23,702 nt of DNA, from the NCBI GenBank assembly GCA_964556145.1, contig CAZKVD010000021.1, positions 1 through 23,702 on the forward strand, in the 5' to 3' direction. The notes beneath the pieces are model-generated. The model had not been told where the DNA came from. It saw only the letters and a program-made list of their open reading frames with translations, and did no database searches. The position numbers were made by a program, and so were the translations under genes. Below are positions 7,375-15,753 of the stretch, piece after piece. Source of the stretch: F1-20-MAGs119 sp964556145 (GTDB lineage Bacteria > Actinomycetota > Acidimicrobiia > Acidimicrobiales > Ilumatobacteraceae). Each line of letters opens with the position of its first letter. Positions within the stretch are counted from its first letter, which is position 1.

Positions 7375-8768
7375 GCGGTTCGTTTGCGCACGCAGCAGGA
7401 TTCATCGCTGGTGATCGTCCGAAGATCGTGACGTCGCGTTTCGAGCACGCCGATTCGTTCACGATCGAGCGCTATCTGGCAACCGACGGGTACAAGGGTC
7501 TTCGCGCCGCGCTCGCACGACCCGCTGCCGACGTTCATGAGGAAGTGAAGAACGCGACCGTTCTCGGTCGCGGTGGTGCGGGATTCCCTGCCGGTACCAA
7601 GTGGGGCCTCATGCCCCCCGGGAATTACCCCCGTTACCTCGTCGTCAACGGCGACGAAAGCGAGCCCGGAACATACAAGGACCGACTCCTCATGGAGCGA
7701 GATCCGCATCAGCTCATCGAGGGCTGCCTGATCGCTTGTTACGCAGCGGGCCTTTCGCGGTGCTTCCTCTACATCCGTGGCGAGATGGCAACCGCGCAAG
7801 AGCGCGTTGCTGCTGCGCTGAACGAGGCGTACGCAGCGGGCTACGTCGGCCGCAACATTCTCGGTTCGAACTTCTCGGTTGACATCGTTCTGCACTGGGG
7901 TGCAGGCGCCTACGTCGTCGGAGAAGAGACCGCACTCATCGAAAGCCTCGAGGGCAACCGCGGAATGCCGCGCCTGAAGCCCCCGTACTTCCCGGCGGCC
8001 ATCGGTCTGTACGGTCAGCCGACGGTCGTCAACAACGTCGAGACACTTGCGAACCTTCCGTGGATCGCGCGCAATGGTGCCGAGGCCTACACGGCAATCG
8101 GTACCAAGACCTCGCCCGGCACGCGCATGGTCGCGGTGTCCGGACACGTCAAGCGTCCCGGCGTGTACGAAATCGTGAACGGCATCACCACGTTCCGTGA
8201 CCTCCTCTACGGCGACGACTTCTGCCAGGGCATCCGCAACGGCAACAAGCTGAAGGCATTCGTGCCGGGTGGCGGATCCGCACCGTGGTTCCTTCCCGAC
8301 CAACTCGATCTGCCGTTCGAAGCAAGCCAAGTTGGACCCGCGGGTTCAATGCTCGGTTCCGGAGCCATCATGGTCATGGACGAGACGACCGATATTCCGC
8401 ACGCTGCCCTCACGCTGACCCGGTTCTATGCTCACGAATCGTGCGGCAAGTGCACGCCGTGTCGCGAAGGTGGTACCTGGCTCGAGCGCATCCTCACCCG
8501 CATTGTCGAGGGCAACGGCACCGATGCCGACCTCGAGCAGTTGGTCGAAGTGGGTACTTCAATCTGTCCGGGTGATTTTCCGCACGCTTCGAGCGAACGC
8601 CTCGGTCTGTCGTCCGTGCCGTTCCCGTACAAGATGACCACGATCTGCTTCGTCGGTCCATCTGCCTACGCACCGGTGAACTCGGCACTGACGTTGTTCC
8701 CCGAGGAATTCGAGGCGCGTGTCACCAAGCGCAATCGAATCCCCGTCACTGCAGTTGGGGGTGAGTGA
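7371..8768 (+). CDS. nuoF: NADH-quinone oxidoreductase subunit F (51-kDa type, NADH- and FMN-binding)
   Basis: NuoF oxidises NADH through FMN and passes electrons to cluster N3. GRGGAGFPAGTKW (66-78) and NGDESEPGTYKDR (93-105) are the FMN/NADH-binding motifs. N3 ligands are Cys358, Cys361 and Cys364 in ESCGKCTPC. The fourth is most likely Cys426, because TTICFVGPSAYAPVNSAL aligns without gaps to the family's Cys segment. Cys399 (SICPGDFP) precedes it within an inserted stretch of about 25 residues and is the alternative. The GTG at 7371 is preferred over an in-frame GTG at 7347, giving 465 residues, a GTGA overlap with nuoE and an upstream GGGAAGG. The gene ends overlapping the start of nuoG. 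Confidence 0.96.
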   Translation: MSGSFAHAAGFIAGDRPKIVTSRFEHADSFTIERYLATDGYKGLRAALARPAADVHEEVKNATVLGRGGAGFPAGTKWGLMPPGNYPRYLVVNGDESEPGTYKDRLLMERDPHQLIEGCLIACYAAGLSRCFLYIRGEMATAQERVAAALNEAYAAGYVGRNILGSNFSVDIVLHWGAGAYVVGEETALIESLEGNRGMPRLKPPYFPAAIGLYGQPTVVNNVETLANLPWIARNGAEAYTAIGTKTSPGTRMVAVSGHVKRPGVYEIVNGITTFRDLLYGDDFCQGIRNGNKLKAFVPGGGSAPWFLPDQLDLPFEASQVGPAGSMLGSGAIMVMDETTDIPHAALTLTRFYAHESCGKCTPCREGGTWLERILTRIVEGNGTDADLEQLVEVGTSICPGDFPHASSERLGLSSVPFPYKMTTICFVGPSAYAPVNSALTLFPEEFEARVTKRNRIPVTAVGGE

Positions 8769-11107
8769 TGAGCACCACCGAGTCGAACGAGACGCAAGAG
8801 GCCCAGGAAGTGGTCGTCGATCCGAATGCCGTCACGATCAATCTGAACGGACGCGATGTTGCGGCCCGCAAGGGTGAGTTCATCATCGCTGCGGCCGACC
8901 GCGCGGGTGACTTCATTCCGCGTTTTTGCTACCACCCGCGTATGAAGTCGGTGGGCATGTGCCGTCAGTGCATGGTCGAAGTCGAGGGTCCGCGAGGGCC
9001 GATGATGGTGGTGTCGTGCATGACCCCCGTGGCCGAAGGCCAGGTCGTGCGCACCGAAACCGACCAGGTGAAGCGAGCCCAAGAGGGAATGCTCGAACTG
9101 CTCCTTGCCAATCATCCGCTCGACTGTCCGGTCTGCGACAAGGGTGGCGAATGCCCGCTGCAGGACCAGGCGTTTTCGCACGGTCCCGGCGAAAGTCGCT
9201 ACGTCGAGGAAAAGCGCCACTACGAGAAGCCGATCGCCATCAGCGAACTCGTCTACCTCGATCGAGAGCGTTGCATTCTCTGCGACCGCTGCACACGTTT
9301 CGCGAGCGACGTGGCCGGCGATCCGCTCATTTCCTTCACACACCGCGGCAACAACACCCAGGTACTGACGTTCCCCGACGAACCGTTTGCGTCGTACTTC
9401 TCGGGCAACACGGTTCAGATCTGCCCGGTCGGAGCCCTGACGGCCAAGCCCTATCGCTTCAAGGCTCGCCCGTGGGATCTCGAGGAAACCGAGAGCACGT
9501 GCACCACGTGTGCGGTTGGCTGTCGTGTATCTGTGCAGTCGAGCCGCGATCAATTGGTTCGTTTGCAGGGCATCGACAATCCCGACGATCCGTCGGCGGG
9601 AACAATCAACTGGGGTTGGCTCTGCGACAGGGGTCGTTTCAACTTCGAATCGGTTGCCAGCGACGAGCGTCTCGTATCGCCGATGCTGAAGGGCGACAAA
9701 GGTCTCGCACCGACCTCGTGGGCCAATGCCCTCGAGGTTGCGGCGCGCACGATTCGTCTGGCCGTGTCGTCGCGAGGTGCCGACAGTGTTGCGATTCTCG
9801 GTGGCGCGCGTCTTGCCAACGAAGATGTCCGGGCGTGGTCGATGCTCGCCGATGCACTCGGTGTGTCGATGCGCGATTCACAACTCGACGATGGCTTGCC
9901 GGCCGACATCTTTGATCTCCCGCAGGCGAGCATCGACGACGCGGCAACGGCGGCAACGATCGTTCTGCTCGCACCCGATCTGAAAGAAGAACTGCCCGTT
10001 CTCCACCTTCGTCTTCGTGACGCAGCAACCAAGCGTGGTGTGCGGATCATCGAAATTGCGCCGAAGGCATCGGGTCTCACCCGTCACGCGTGGAAGTTCG
10101 TCCCCTACGAACCGGGTACACAGGTCGCCGCAATCCGTGCTGCGCTTGCTGACCCGACAATTTCCGCACAGCTGTCGGGCGGCAACGTTGTCGTGGTACT
10201 GGGTCGCGCAAACCTCGCCGAGTCGGCCGATTTCACGCTCCAAGCGTTCAACACGCTCGCGTCGGCGGTCCCCGGTCTTCGTGTTCTTCCGGTCTTGCGA
10301 CGTGGCAACGTGCGTGGCGCTCTGCAGCAGGGCCTCGCGCCTGCGTCGTCGGGCGATGCACGTGAAATCCTTCGTGCCGCAGCCGATGGTCGTGTCGAGT
10401 GCCTGGTGTTGCTCGGTGCCGATCCACTGACCGATACACCCGATGCCGATCTCGCCCGTCGTGCGCTGGCTAACGCCCGCAGCATCGTCGCGCTCGACAC
10501 CTTCCCCACGGCCTCGTCGGTTCTGGCCGATGTCCTGCTTCCCGTTGCGGCTTATGCCGAGCGCACCGGAAGTGTGACCAACATCGAGGGCGCCGTCAGT
10601 TGCCTTTCGCAGCGCATCACCGCCCGTGGTACGAGTCGTCCGGATTGGATGGTTGCGATCGAGTTGGCCGAGCGTCTCGGTCACGATCTCGGCGTGTCAT
10701 CCCTCACCGACCTTGCCGCCGAGCACGTCGAACCCGCCGGCCGCACTTCACTCGATGTCACGAATGTCGTTGCACCCGAACGCAACTCGTACGACCTGCG
10801 ACTCGTCGTGTCACGCAAGATGTACGACCGTGCGGTCGGAACCGTTGCGAGCAGGTCGCTGGTCAACCTCTCCGTCGGTGCAGCGGTGTATCTCAATCCT
10901 CGCGACGCCGAGGCCATTGGCACCGCAGCCGGCCGTGAGGTTCGCGTATCGACATCGCGCACCTCGATCGTCCTGCCGGTGCGAGTCGACCCGGGCATCA
11001 CCAAGGGAACCGTGTGGGTGCCCTTCAACCAGGCCGGTGCCGACATCCGTGAACTCATCAGTGCCGACCAGCCTGTTGTCGATGTGCGGGTGGAGAATCT
11101 GAAGTGA
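8768..11107 (+). CDS. nuoG: NADH-quinone oxidoreductase subunit G (75-kDa type)
   Basis: This 779-residue subunit wires electrons from NuoF towards NuoI. The [2Fe-2S] ligands are Cys54, Cys65, Cys68 and Cys84. The His-coordinated cluster has His116, Cys120, Cys123 and Cys129. The next [4Fe-4S] has Cys169, Cys172, Cys175 and Cys219. An extra set, Cys245, Cys248, Cys252 and Cys286, matches the remote N7 cluster found in some bacteria and absent from mitochondria. From about 300 on is a molybdopterin-oxidoreductase-like domain, probably without cofactor, as in the family. The start is ATG 8768; a GTG one codon earlier (8765) is equally possible and would give the 4-base overlap. The stop overlaps nuoH as GTGA. 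Confidence 0.96.
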   Translation: MSTTESNETQEAQEVVVDPNAVTINLNGRDVAARKGEFIIAAADRAGDFIPRFCYHPRMKSVGMCRQCMVEVEGPRGPMMVVSCMTPVAEGQVVRTETDQVKRAQEGMLELLLANHPLDCPVCDKGGECPLQDQAFSHGPGESRYVEEKRHYEKPIAISELVYLDRERCILCDRCTRFASDVAGDPLISFTHRGNNTQVLTFPDEPFASYFSGNTVQICPVGALTAKPYRFKARPWDLEETESTCTTCAVGCRVSVQSSRDQLVRLQGIDNPDDPSAGTINWGWLCDRGRFNFESVASDERLVSPMLKGDKGLAPTSWANALEVAARTIRLAVSSRGADSVAILGGARLANEDVRAWSMLADALGVSMRDSQLDDGLPADIFDLPQASIDDAATAATIVLLAPDLKEELPVLHLRLRDAATKRGVRIIEIAPKASGLTRHAWKFVPYEPGTQVAAIRAALADPTISAQLSGGNVVVVLGRANLAESADFTLQAFNTLASAVPGLRVLPVLRRGNVRGALQQGLAPASSGDAREILRAAADGRVECLVLLGADPLTDTPDADLARRALANARSIVALDTFPTASSVLADVLLPVAAYAERTGSVTNIEGAVSCLSQRITARGTSRPDWMVAIELAERLGHDLGVSSLTDLAAEHVEPAGRTSLDVTNVVAPERNSYDLRLVVSRKMYDRAVGTVASRSLVNLSVGAAVYLNPRDAEAIGTAAGREVRVSTSRTSIVLPVRVDPGITKGTVWVPFNQAGADIRELISADQPVVDVRVENLK

Positions 11108-12336
11108 ACGTCCTCTCTTTCCTCGCCATCGATCCACTTCTCGAGGGTGACCTCGCGTGGACGCCGTTGCTCATCGTTCTTGTCAAGGTTCTCGTCGTCT
11201 TCGTTGTCGGTCTCGTTGCCACGATGTTGATGGTCTGGTTCGAGCGCAAGGCAATCGCCGGCATGCAGAACCGCATCGGACCGAACAAAGCGGGCCCCTT
11301 CGGTTTGCTGCAGACCTTGGCCGACGGAACCAAGTTGTTCTTCAAGGAAGACCTCCTGCCGGAAAAGGCCGACAAGTTCGTCTTCCGTTTGGCGCCCTAT
11401 CTCTCGTTTGTCCCCGCGTTTCTCGCCTTTGCGATCATCCCGCTGGGCGGCGACTTCCGCGACGGCAACGGTGGGTTCGTGACGTGGTTCGGTGAAACCA
11501 CGCGCGTGCAGTTGGCCGACCCGCCGATCGGTGTGCTCTTCGCGCTCGCGATCTCCTCGATCGCCGTCTACGGAATCATGCTGGCCGGGTGGTCGAGCGG
11601 CTCGAAGTATCCGTTGCTCGGCTCCGTTCGCGCGTCGGCCCAGATGGTCAGTTACGAGGCATCACTTGGTTTGTCGCTTGCCGCGGTGATCCTGGTGTGC
11701 GGCACGCTGTCCACAAGCGGCATCGTCGACGCCCAGTCGTCATTGGGTTCGTGGAATCTCGTGGCCACGGGCGTCGTCCCGTTCCTCATCTTCCTCGTGT
11801 CGGCCACGGCCGAACTCAACCGTCCGCCTTTCGACCTCGTCGAAGCGGAGCAGGAACTCGTCGGCGGATTCAACACCGAGTATTCCTCGATCCGTTTCGC
11901 CTTGTTCTTCCTGGCCGAATTCATGAACACCATCACGATGTCGGCCTTCATCGTCACCCTTTTCTTCGGTGGTCCTCAACCGATCACCATCGGCAATACC
12001 ACCCTCGATATCCCGCTCGTTCCGAACGGCCTCGAGGGAACCGTGTGGCTCTTGCTCAAGGTGCTCGTCTTCCTTTACATCTACGTTTGGTTCCGTGGCA
12101 CCTTGCCGCGATTCCGCTACGACCAACTGATGGACATCGGTTGGAAGTTCATGATTCCTGCATCGCTCGGTTGGTTCATGCTGCTCGCGGCACAGCGTCT
12201 CGCCGACGACAGGGGATGGGATCAATGGGTCGTCGTGCCACTTTCACTGGCGGTCATCATCATCGCGTTCGTCATGATGCAGCTTGCATTCCGCGCGAGC
12301 GACAAGAACAGAGAAGCCGAGGGGGTGCAGTTCTAG
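11104..12336 (+). CDS. nuoH: NADH-quinone oxidoreductase subunit H, first copy
   Basis: NuoH is the membrane subunit that forms the quinone tunnel and links the peripheral arm to the proton pumps. It has 410 residues and about eight to nine predicted helices. Conserved features include WFERKAIAGMQNRIGPNKAG (45-64), with Glu47 and Arg48 intact. SAQMVSYE (178-185) and AELNRPPFDLVEAEQELVGG (236-255) follow, the latter being the acidic loop near the quinone channel. The C-terminus after about 395 is a short polar tail. The GTG start is in a GTGA overlap with nuoG, and the TAG stop directly abuts the nuoI ATG. The partial second NuoH at the window end differs at the Glu-Arg position. Confidence 0.96.
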   Translation: MNVLSFLAIDPLLEGDLAWTPLLIVLVKVLVVFVVGLVATMLMVWFERKAIAGMQNRIGPNKAGPFGLLQTLADGTKLFFKEDLLPEKADKFVFRLAPYLSFVPAFLAFAIIPLGGDFRDGNGGFVTWFGETTRVQLADPPIGVLFALAISSIAVYGIMLAGWSSGSKYPLLGSVRASAQMVSYEASLGLSLAAVILVCGTLSTSGIVDAQSSLGSWNLVATGVVPFLIFLVSATAELNRPPFDLVEAEQELVGGFNTEYSSIRFALFFLAEFMNTITMSAFIVTLFFGGPQPITIGNTTLDIPLVPNGLEGTVWLLLKVLVFLYIYVWFRGTLPRFRYDQLMDIGWKFMIPASLGWFMLLAAQRLADDRGWDQWVVVPLSLAVIIIAFVMMQLAFRASDKNREAEGVQF

Positions 12337-12978
12337 ATGGGTTACCTCGGAGGATTCCTCGTCACGGTTCGTCAGCACGGCAAGCGCAACCGTGTGACCA
12401 CCGAGTATTCGGGTGGGCGCATGTTCCGTCGCGGCAAGAGCGAAAAGCGCGACGAAAAGATCGAGAAGCCCGAGCGTTTGCACGGTCGCCACGTCCTCAA
12501 TCGCTACGAGGACGGCATGGAGAAGTGCATCGGTTGTGAACTCTGCGCCGGTGTGTGTCCCGCAAAGTGCATCTACGTGCGTGGCAAGGACAATGACCCG
12601 GCAAATCCCACGTCGCCGGGCGAGCGTTTCGGTTTCGTCTACGAGATCAACTACCTGCGTTGCATTCATTGCGACATGTGCGTCGAGGCCTGCCCGACCG
12701 AGGCAATCACCGAAACCAAGTTGTTCGAATTCTCCTTCACCAATCGCCGAGACGCGATCTACACCAAGAGCGAACTGCTCGTCGATGACGAGGGCAAACC
12801 ACGCCACCTTCCGTGGGAGGACTGGCGACCCGGTGAAGACCGAAACACGTCGGGTTGGATGCGTGCAACGTCACCCGGTGGCGACGCCGACTTCGAGGGA
12901 ATCGTCGCGTGGAGCGGCGAACTCGGATACGGCGTGCGTTCCGCCGAGCCCGGCCAGGCCGAAAGGGATGGCCGCTAA
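12337..12978 (+). CDS. nuoI: NADH-quinone oxidoreductase subunit I (two [4Fe-4S] ferredoxin-type)
   Basis: NuoI holds clusters N6a and N6b, which carry electrons from NuoG to NuoB. The two ferredoxin motifs are CIGCELCAGVCP (Cys64, 67, 70, 74) and CIHCDMCVEACP (Cys109, 112, 115, 119); Cys78 is an extra. An N-terminal amphipathic region with a basic stretch (about 30-50) precedes them. Residues 130-213 form a long, acidic, Pro/Gly-rich C-terminal region, which makes this protein longer than many NuoI. It follows nuoH with no spacer and is followed by the nuoJ GTG with no spacer, so these three genes abut exactly. Confidence 0.96.
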   Translation: MGYLGGFLVTVRQHGKRNRVTTEYSGGRMFRRGKSEKRDEKIEKPERLHGRHVLNRYEDGMEKCIGCELCAGVCPAKCIYVRGKDNDPANPTSPGERFGFVYEINYLRCIHCDMCVEACPTEAITETKLFEFSFTNRRDAIYTKSELLVDDEGKPRHLPWEDWRPGEDRNTSGWMRATSPGGDADFEGIVAWSGELGYGVRSAEPGQAERDGR

Positions 12979-13521
12979 GTGGAGCTGTTCGTCTTTGCCT
13001 GTGCGGCGATCATGGTGCTCGCCGGAGCCATCGGAGTCGTGCTTCGCTCGAACCCGGTGCATGCCGCCCTCAGCATGATCCTCACGTTGTTCGGCATCGC
13101 CGTGTTGTTCGTGTCGCGCGAGGCCAACTTTCTTGCCGCGGTGCAGGTGATCGTTTATGCCGGCGCGATCGTGGTTCTCTTCCTGTTCGTCATCATGTTG
13201 CTCGGCGTCGATCGTGCCGAAAATCTCCGCACCGAACCGCTCGGAAAGATCCAACGTCCCCTTGCGCTCGTTCTCGGTGTCGGTGTGTTCGCGGTTCTCG
13301 CCACTGCGGTCGTTCGCGGTCGCGAGAGCCTGAAATTCAAGGGCGAGGGCCTGGCAACGGCCACCCTCGACGAGCCCGACGGCAACATTCGACAGATCGC
13401 ACGCTCGATCTTCGGTGACTATGTCGTCGCATTCGAAATCACCTCGGTGCTCTTGATCGTTGCGGTCGTCGGCACCGTTGTTCTTGCGCGTCGCCGCAAG
13501 TCCGACAGGAGTGCATCGTGA
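12979..13521 (+). CDS. nuoJ: NADH-quinone oxidoreductase subunit J
   Basis: NuoJ is a five-helix membrane subunit between NuoH and the antiporter-like subunits. This one has 180 residues with hydrophobic segments at about 3-22, 30-46, 54-76, 93-113 and 148-170. The conserved helix-3 signature VQVIVYAGAIVVLFLFVIML (55-74), with Tyr60 and Gly62, is intact; this helix contains the pi-bulge linked to conformational coupling. The start is GTG directly after the nuoI TAA, with AAAGGGATGG upstream. The stop overlaps the nuoK GTG as GTGA. Confidence 0.95.
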   Translation: MELFVFACAAIMVLAGAIGVVLRSNPVHAALSMILTLFGIAVLFVSREANFLAAVQVIVYAGAIVVLFLFVIMLLGVDRAENLRTEPLGKIQRPLALVLGVGVFAVLATAVVRGRESLKFKGEGLATATLDEPDGNIRQIARSIFGDYVVAFEITSVLLIVAVVGTVVLARRRKSDRSAS

Positions 13522-13838
13522 TTGCGGCCGCCGTCGTCCCCACCACCACCTGGTACCTGGTCCTTGCGGCCGGGTTGTTCGCAATCGGCATGATCGGTGT
13601 GCTCGTGCGGCGAAACCCGCTCATCATGTTCATGTGCATCGAACTCATGTTGAATGCCGTCAACCTGACGTTCGTCGCGCTCGCGACCGAGCTCTCCGAC
13701 ATCAACGGCCAGACCGCCGTCTTTTTCGTTCTCGTGGTTGCTGCTGCCGAGGTCGTTGTCGGCCTGGGCATCATCGTTGCCATCATGCGCCGGCGCCAAC
13801 AGGTGTCGGCCGATGATCTTGCGGCACTGAAGGGTTGA
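13518..13838 (+). CDS. nuoK: NADH-quinone oxidoreductase subunit K
   Basis: NuoK is a small three-helix subunit homologous to MrpC. This protein has 106 residues, usual for the family. The two membrane glutamates that form the proton path are present: Glu42 in MCIELMLNAVNL and Glu78 in AAAEVVVGLGI. The start is GTG in a GTGA overlap with nuoJ. The stop is followed after 4 bases by the nuoL ATG. Confidence 0.96.
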   Translation: MIAAAVVPTTTWYLVLAAGLFAIGMIGVLVRRNPLIMFMCIELMLNAVNLTFVALATELSDINGQTAVFFVLVVAAAEVVVGLGIIVAIMRRRQQVSADDLAALKG

Positions 13839-13842
13839 TCGA

Positions 13843-15753
13843 ATGCTCGATGTCGTCTGGTTGATCCCCGCCCTGCCACTTGCAGGCTTCTTGGTCCTCG
13901 TCGTTTTTGGTCGTCGCCTCGGCGAGCCCAAGGCCGGCTACTTCGCTGCCGCAATGTGCGGCAGCGCATTCGTCGTCACCGCGCTCACATTCTTCGACAT
14001 GCTGTCGAAGAATGCCGAAGAGCGATCACACGTTGTCGACCTGTTCACATGGATCCCGGTTGGATCGCTCGAGGTCAAGATGGCGTTCCTCGCCGACCCG
14101 TTGTCGATCACAATGGCGCTTTTCATTACGGGTATCGGAACGCTCATCCACTTGTATGCCGTTGGTTACATGCACGGTGACCCCAAGTTCTCGAAGTTCT
14201 TCATTTACCTGAACCTCTTCGCCTTTTCGATGTTGATGTTGGTTCTCGGTGAGAACCTTCTCGTCACGTTCCTCGGCTGGGAGGGTGTGGGTACCTGTTC
14301 GTACTTCCTCATCTCCTTCTGGCACACCCGGGAAAGTGCTGCAACCGCCGGCAAGAAGGCGTTCGTCACCAATCGAGTTGGTGACTGGGGCGTCATGACG
14401 GCGATGTTCCTCGCATTCGCCTCGGTGGGCACCCTTTCGTACAAGGGCATCAATGATGCGGCGATCGGTGGAACACTCAGTCATGTCACGGCCACCGGGA
14501 TTGCTCTCATGCTCTTCATCGGTGCGTGTGGCAAGAGCGCCCAATTGCCGCTCTACCTGTGGCTGCCCGACGCAATGGAAGGCCCGACACCCGTTTCGGC
14601 ACTCATTCACGCTGCAACGATGGTCACTGCCGGCGTGTTCCTGATGACCCGCATGAACCCGGTGATCCACGAGGCCTACACGTGGGCACCCATGATCATC
14701 GCTGTCGTCGGTGCGGCAACCGCACTGTTCGCCGCAACGGTTGCCGTGGCCCAAAACGACATCAAGAAGGTTCTCGCCTACTCCACGGTTTCGCAGTTGG
14801 GCTACATGTTCCTTGCGGTCGGGTCGGGTGCGTACATTGCGGCCATCTTCCACATGATCACGCACGCCTTCTTCAAGGCGCTGCTTTTCCTCGGTTCCGG
14901 ATCGGTCATCCACGGAATGCACCACGAGCAGGACATGCGTCGCATGGGTGCTCTTCGCAAGTTGATGCCCGTCACCGCGGTCACCTTCATCATCGGGTGG
15001 TTGGCAATTGCGGGTGTTCCGCCCTTCGCCGGCTTCTGGTCGAAAGACGAGATCCTCCTCTACGTGTATGCGAACAATCGCGGTCTGTACGTGGTCGGCC
15101 TCGTCACTGCATTGCTCACCGCCTACTACATGACACGCCAAGTCATCATGGTTTTCTTCGGCGAGGCACGTTGGAACGACCACAGCGAAGAGCACGGCGC
15201 GCACGGCGATTTCAAGCCGCACGAGAGTCCTCGGATCATGTTGCTCCCGCTCGTGGTTCTCGCCGGTCTGTCCATCGTCGGTGGCGCATTGCAGCTTCCC
15301 TTCACGAAAGATCTGCACTTCCTCGAGAAGTGGCTAGAGCCCGTGGTCGAACACGGTGAAGCGCACATCACCGGATCGTGGGCGTACGACAACAAGTACC
15401 TGCTCATGGGCGTGGCCATCGTGATCGCACTCGCAGGCATTGCTGCCGCGGTCACCGTGTACGGCAAGAAGAAGGCGAAAGCAATCGAGCCCGGCATCCT
15501 CGCCGAGGGCTGGTTCTACGACCGACTCGTTTCCAACTTCATGGGAGGCCCCGGCCGGCGTGCATTCGACGCGGTTGCCTGGACCGACGCCAATGTCATC
15601 GACGGCGCCGTTCGCGGCACCGGCACCGTCGTTCGCTCGACGAGCGGCGTCGTGCGTCGTGCCCAGAGCGGGTTCGTTCGTGCGTACGCAGCAATCATCG
15701 CGATCGCGGTGTTGCTCATGCTTGTTTGGTTCGTCTACAGGGGGATCGCCTGA
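13843..15753 (+). CDS. nuoL: NADH-quinone oxidoreductase subunit L (distal antiporter-like proton pump)
   Basis: NuoL is the terminal antiporter-like proton-pumping subunit of the membrane arm. At 636 residues it is of usual length. The charged residues on the pumping path are all present: Glu147 (LGWEGVG), Lys231 (GACGKSAQLPL), His256 (SALIHAATM), Lys345 (HAFFKALLF) and Lys401 (FWSKDEIL). They match Escherichia coli NuoL residues 144, 229, 254, 342 and 399 as recalled. The region from about 540 corresponds to the long lateral helix and final anchoring helix. The gene lies 4 bases after nuoK and its stop overlaps the nuoM ATG by one base. Confidence 0.97.
   Translation: MLDVVWLIPALPLAGFLVLVVFGRRLGEPKAGYFAAAMCGSAFVVTALTFFDMLSKNAEERSHVVDLFTWIPVGSLEVKMAFLADPLSITMALFITGIGTLIHLYAVGYMHGDPKFSKFFIYLNLFAFSMLMLVLGENLLVTFLGWEGVGTCSYFLISFWHTRESAATAGKKAFVTNRVGDWGVMTAMFLAFASVGTLSYKGINDAAIGGTLSHVTATGIALMLFIGACGKSAQLPLYLWLPDAMEGPTPVSALIHAATMVTAGVFLMTRMNPVIHEAYTWAPMIIAVVGAATALFAATVAVAQNDIKKVLAYSTVSQLGYMFLAVGSGAYIAAIFHMITHAFFKALLFLGSGSVIHGMHHEQDMRRMGALRKLMPVTAVTFIIGWLAIAGVPPFAGFWSKDEILLYVYANNRGLYVVGLVTALLTAYYMTRQVIMVFFGEARWNDHSEEHGAHGDFKPHESPRIMLLPLVVLAGLSIVGGALQLPFTKDLHFLEKWLEPVVEHGEAHITGSWAYDNKYLLMGVAIVIALAGIAAAVTVYGKKKAKAIEPGILAEGWFYDRLVSNFMGGPGRRAFDAVAWTDANVIDGAVRGTGTVVRSTSGVVRRAQSGFVRAYAAIIAIAVLLMLVWFVYRGIA

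Noticed and set aside
14026..15318. Reverse-strand open frame of 430 codons inside nuoL
   Set aside because: nuoL carries all catalytic residues across this region. The reverse product is rich in His, Glu, Asp and Arg, with no hydrophobic core or family motif.
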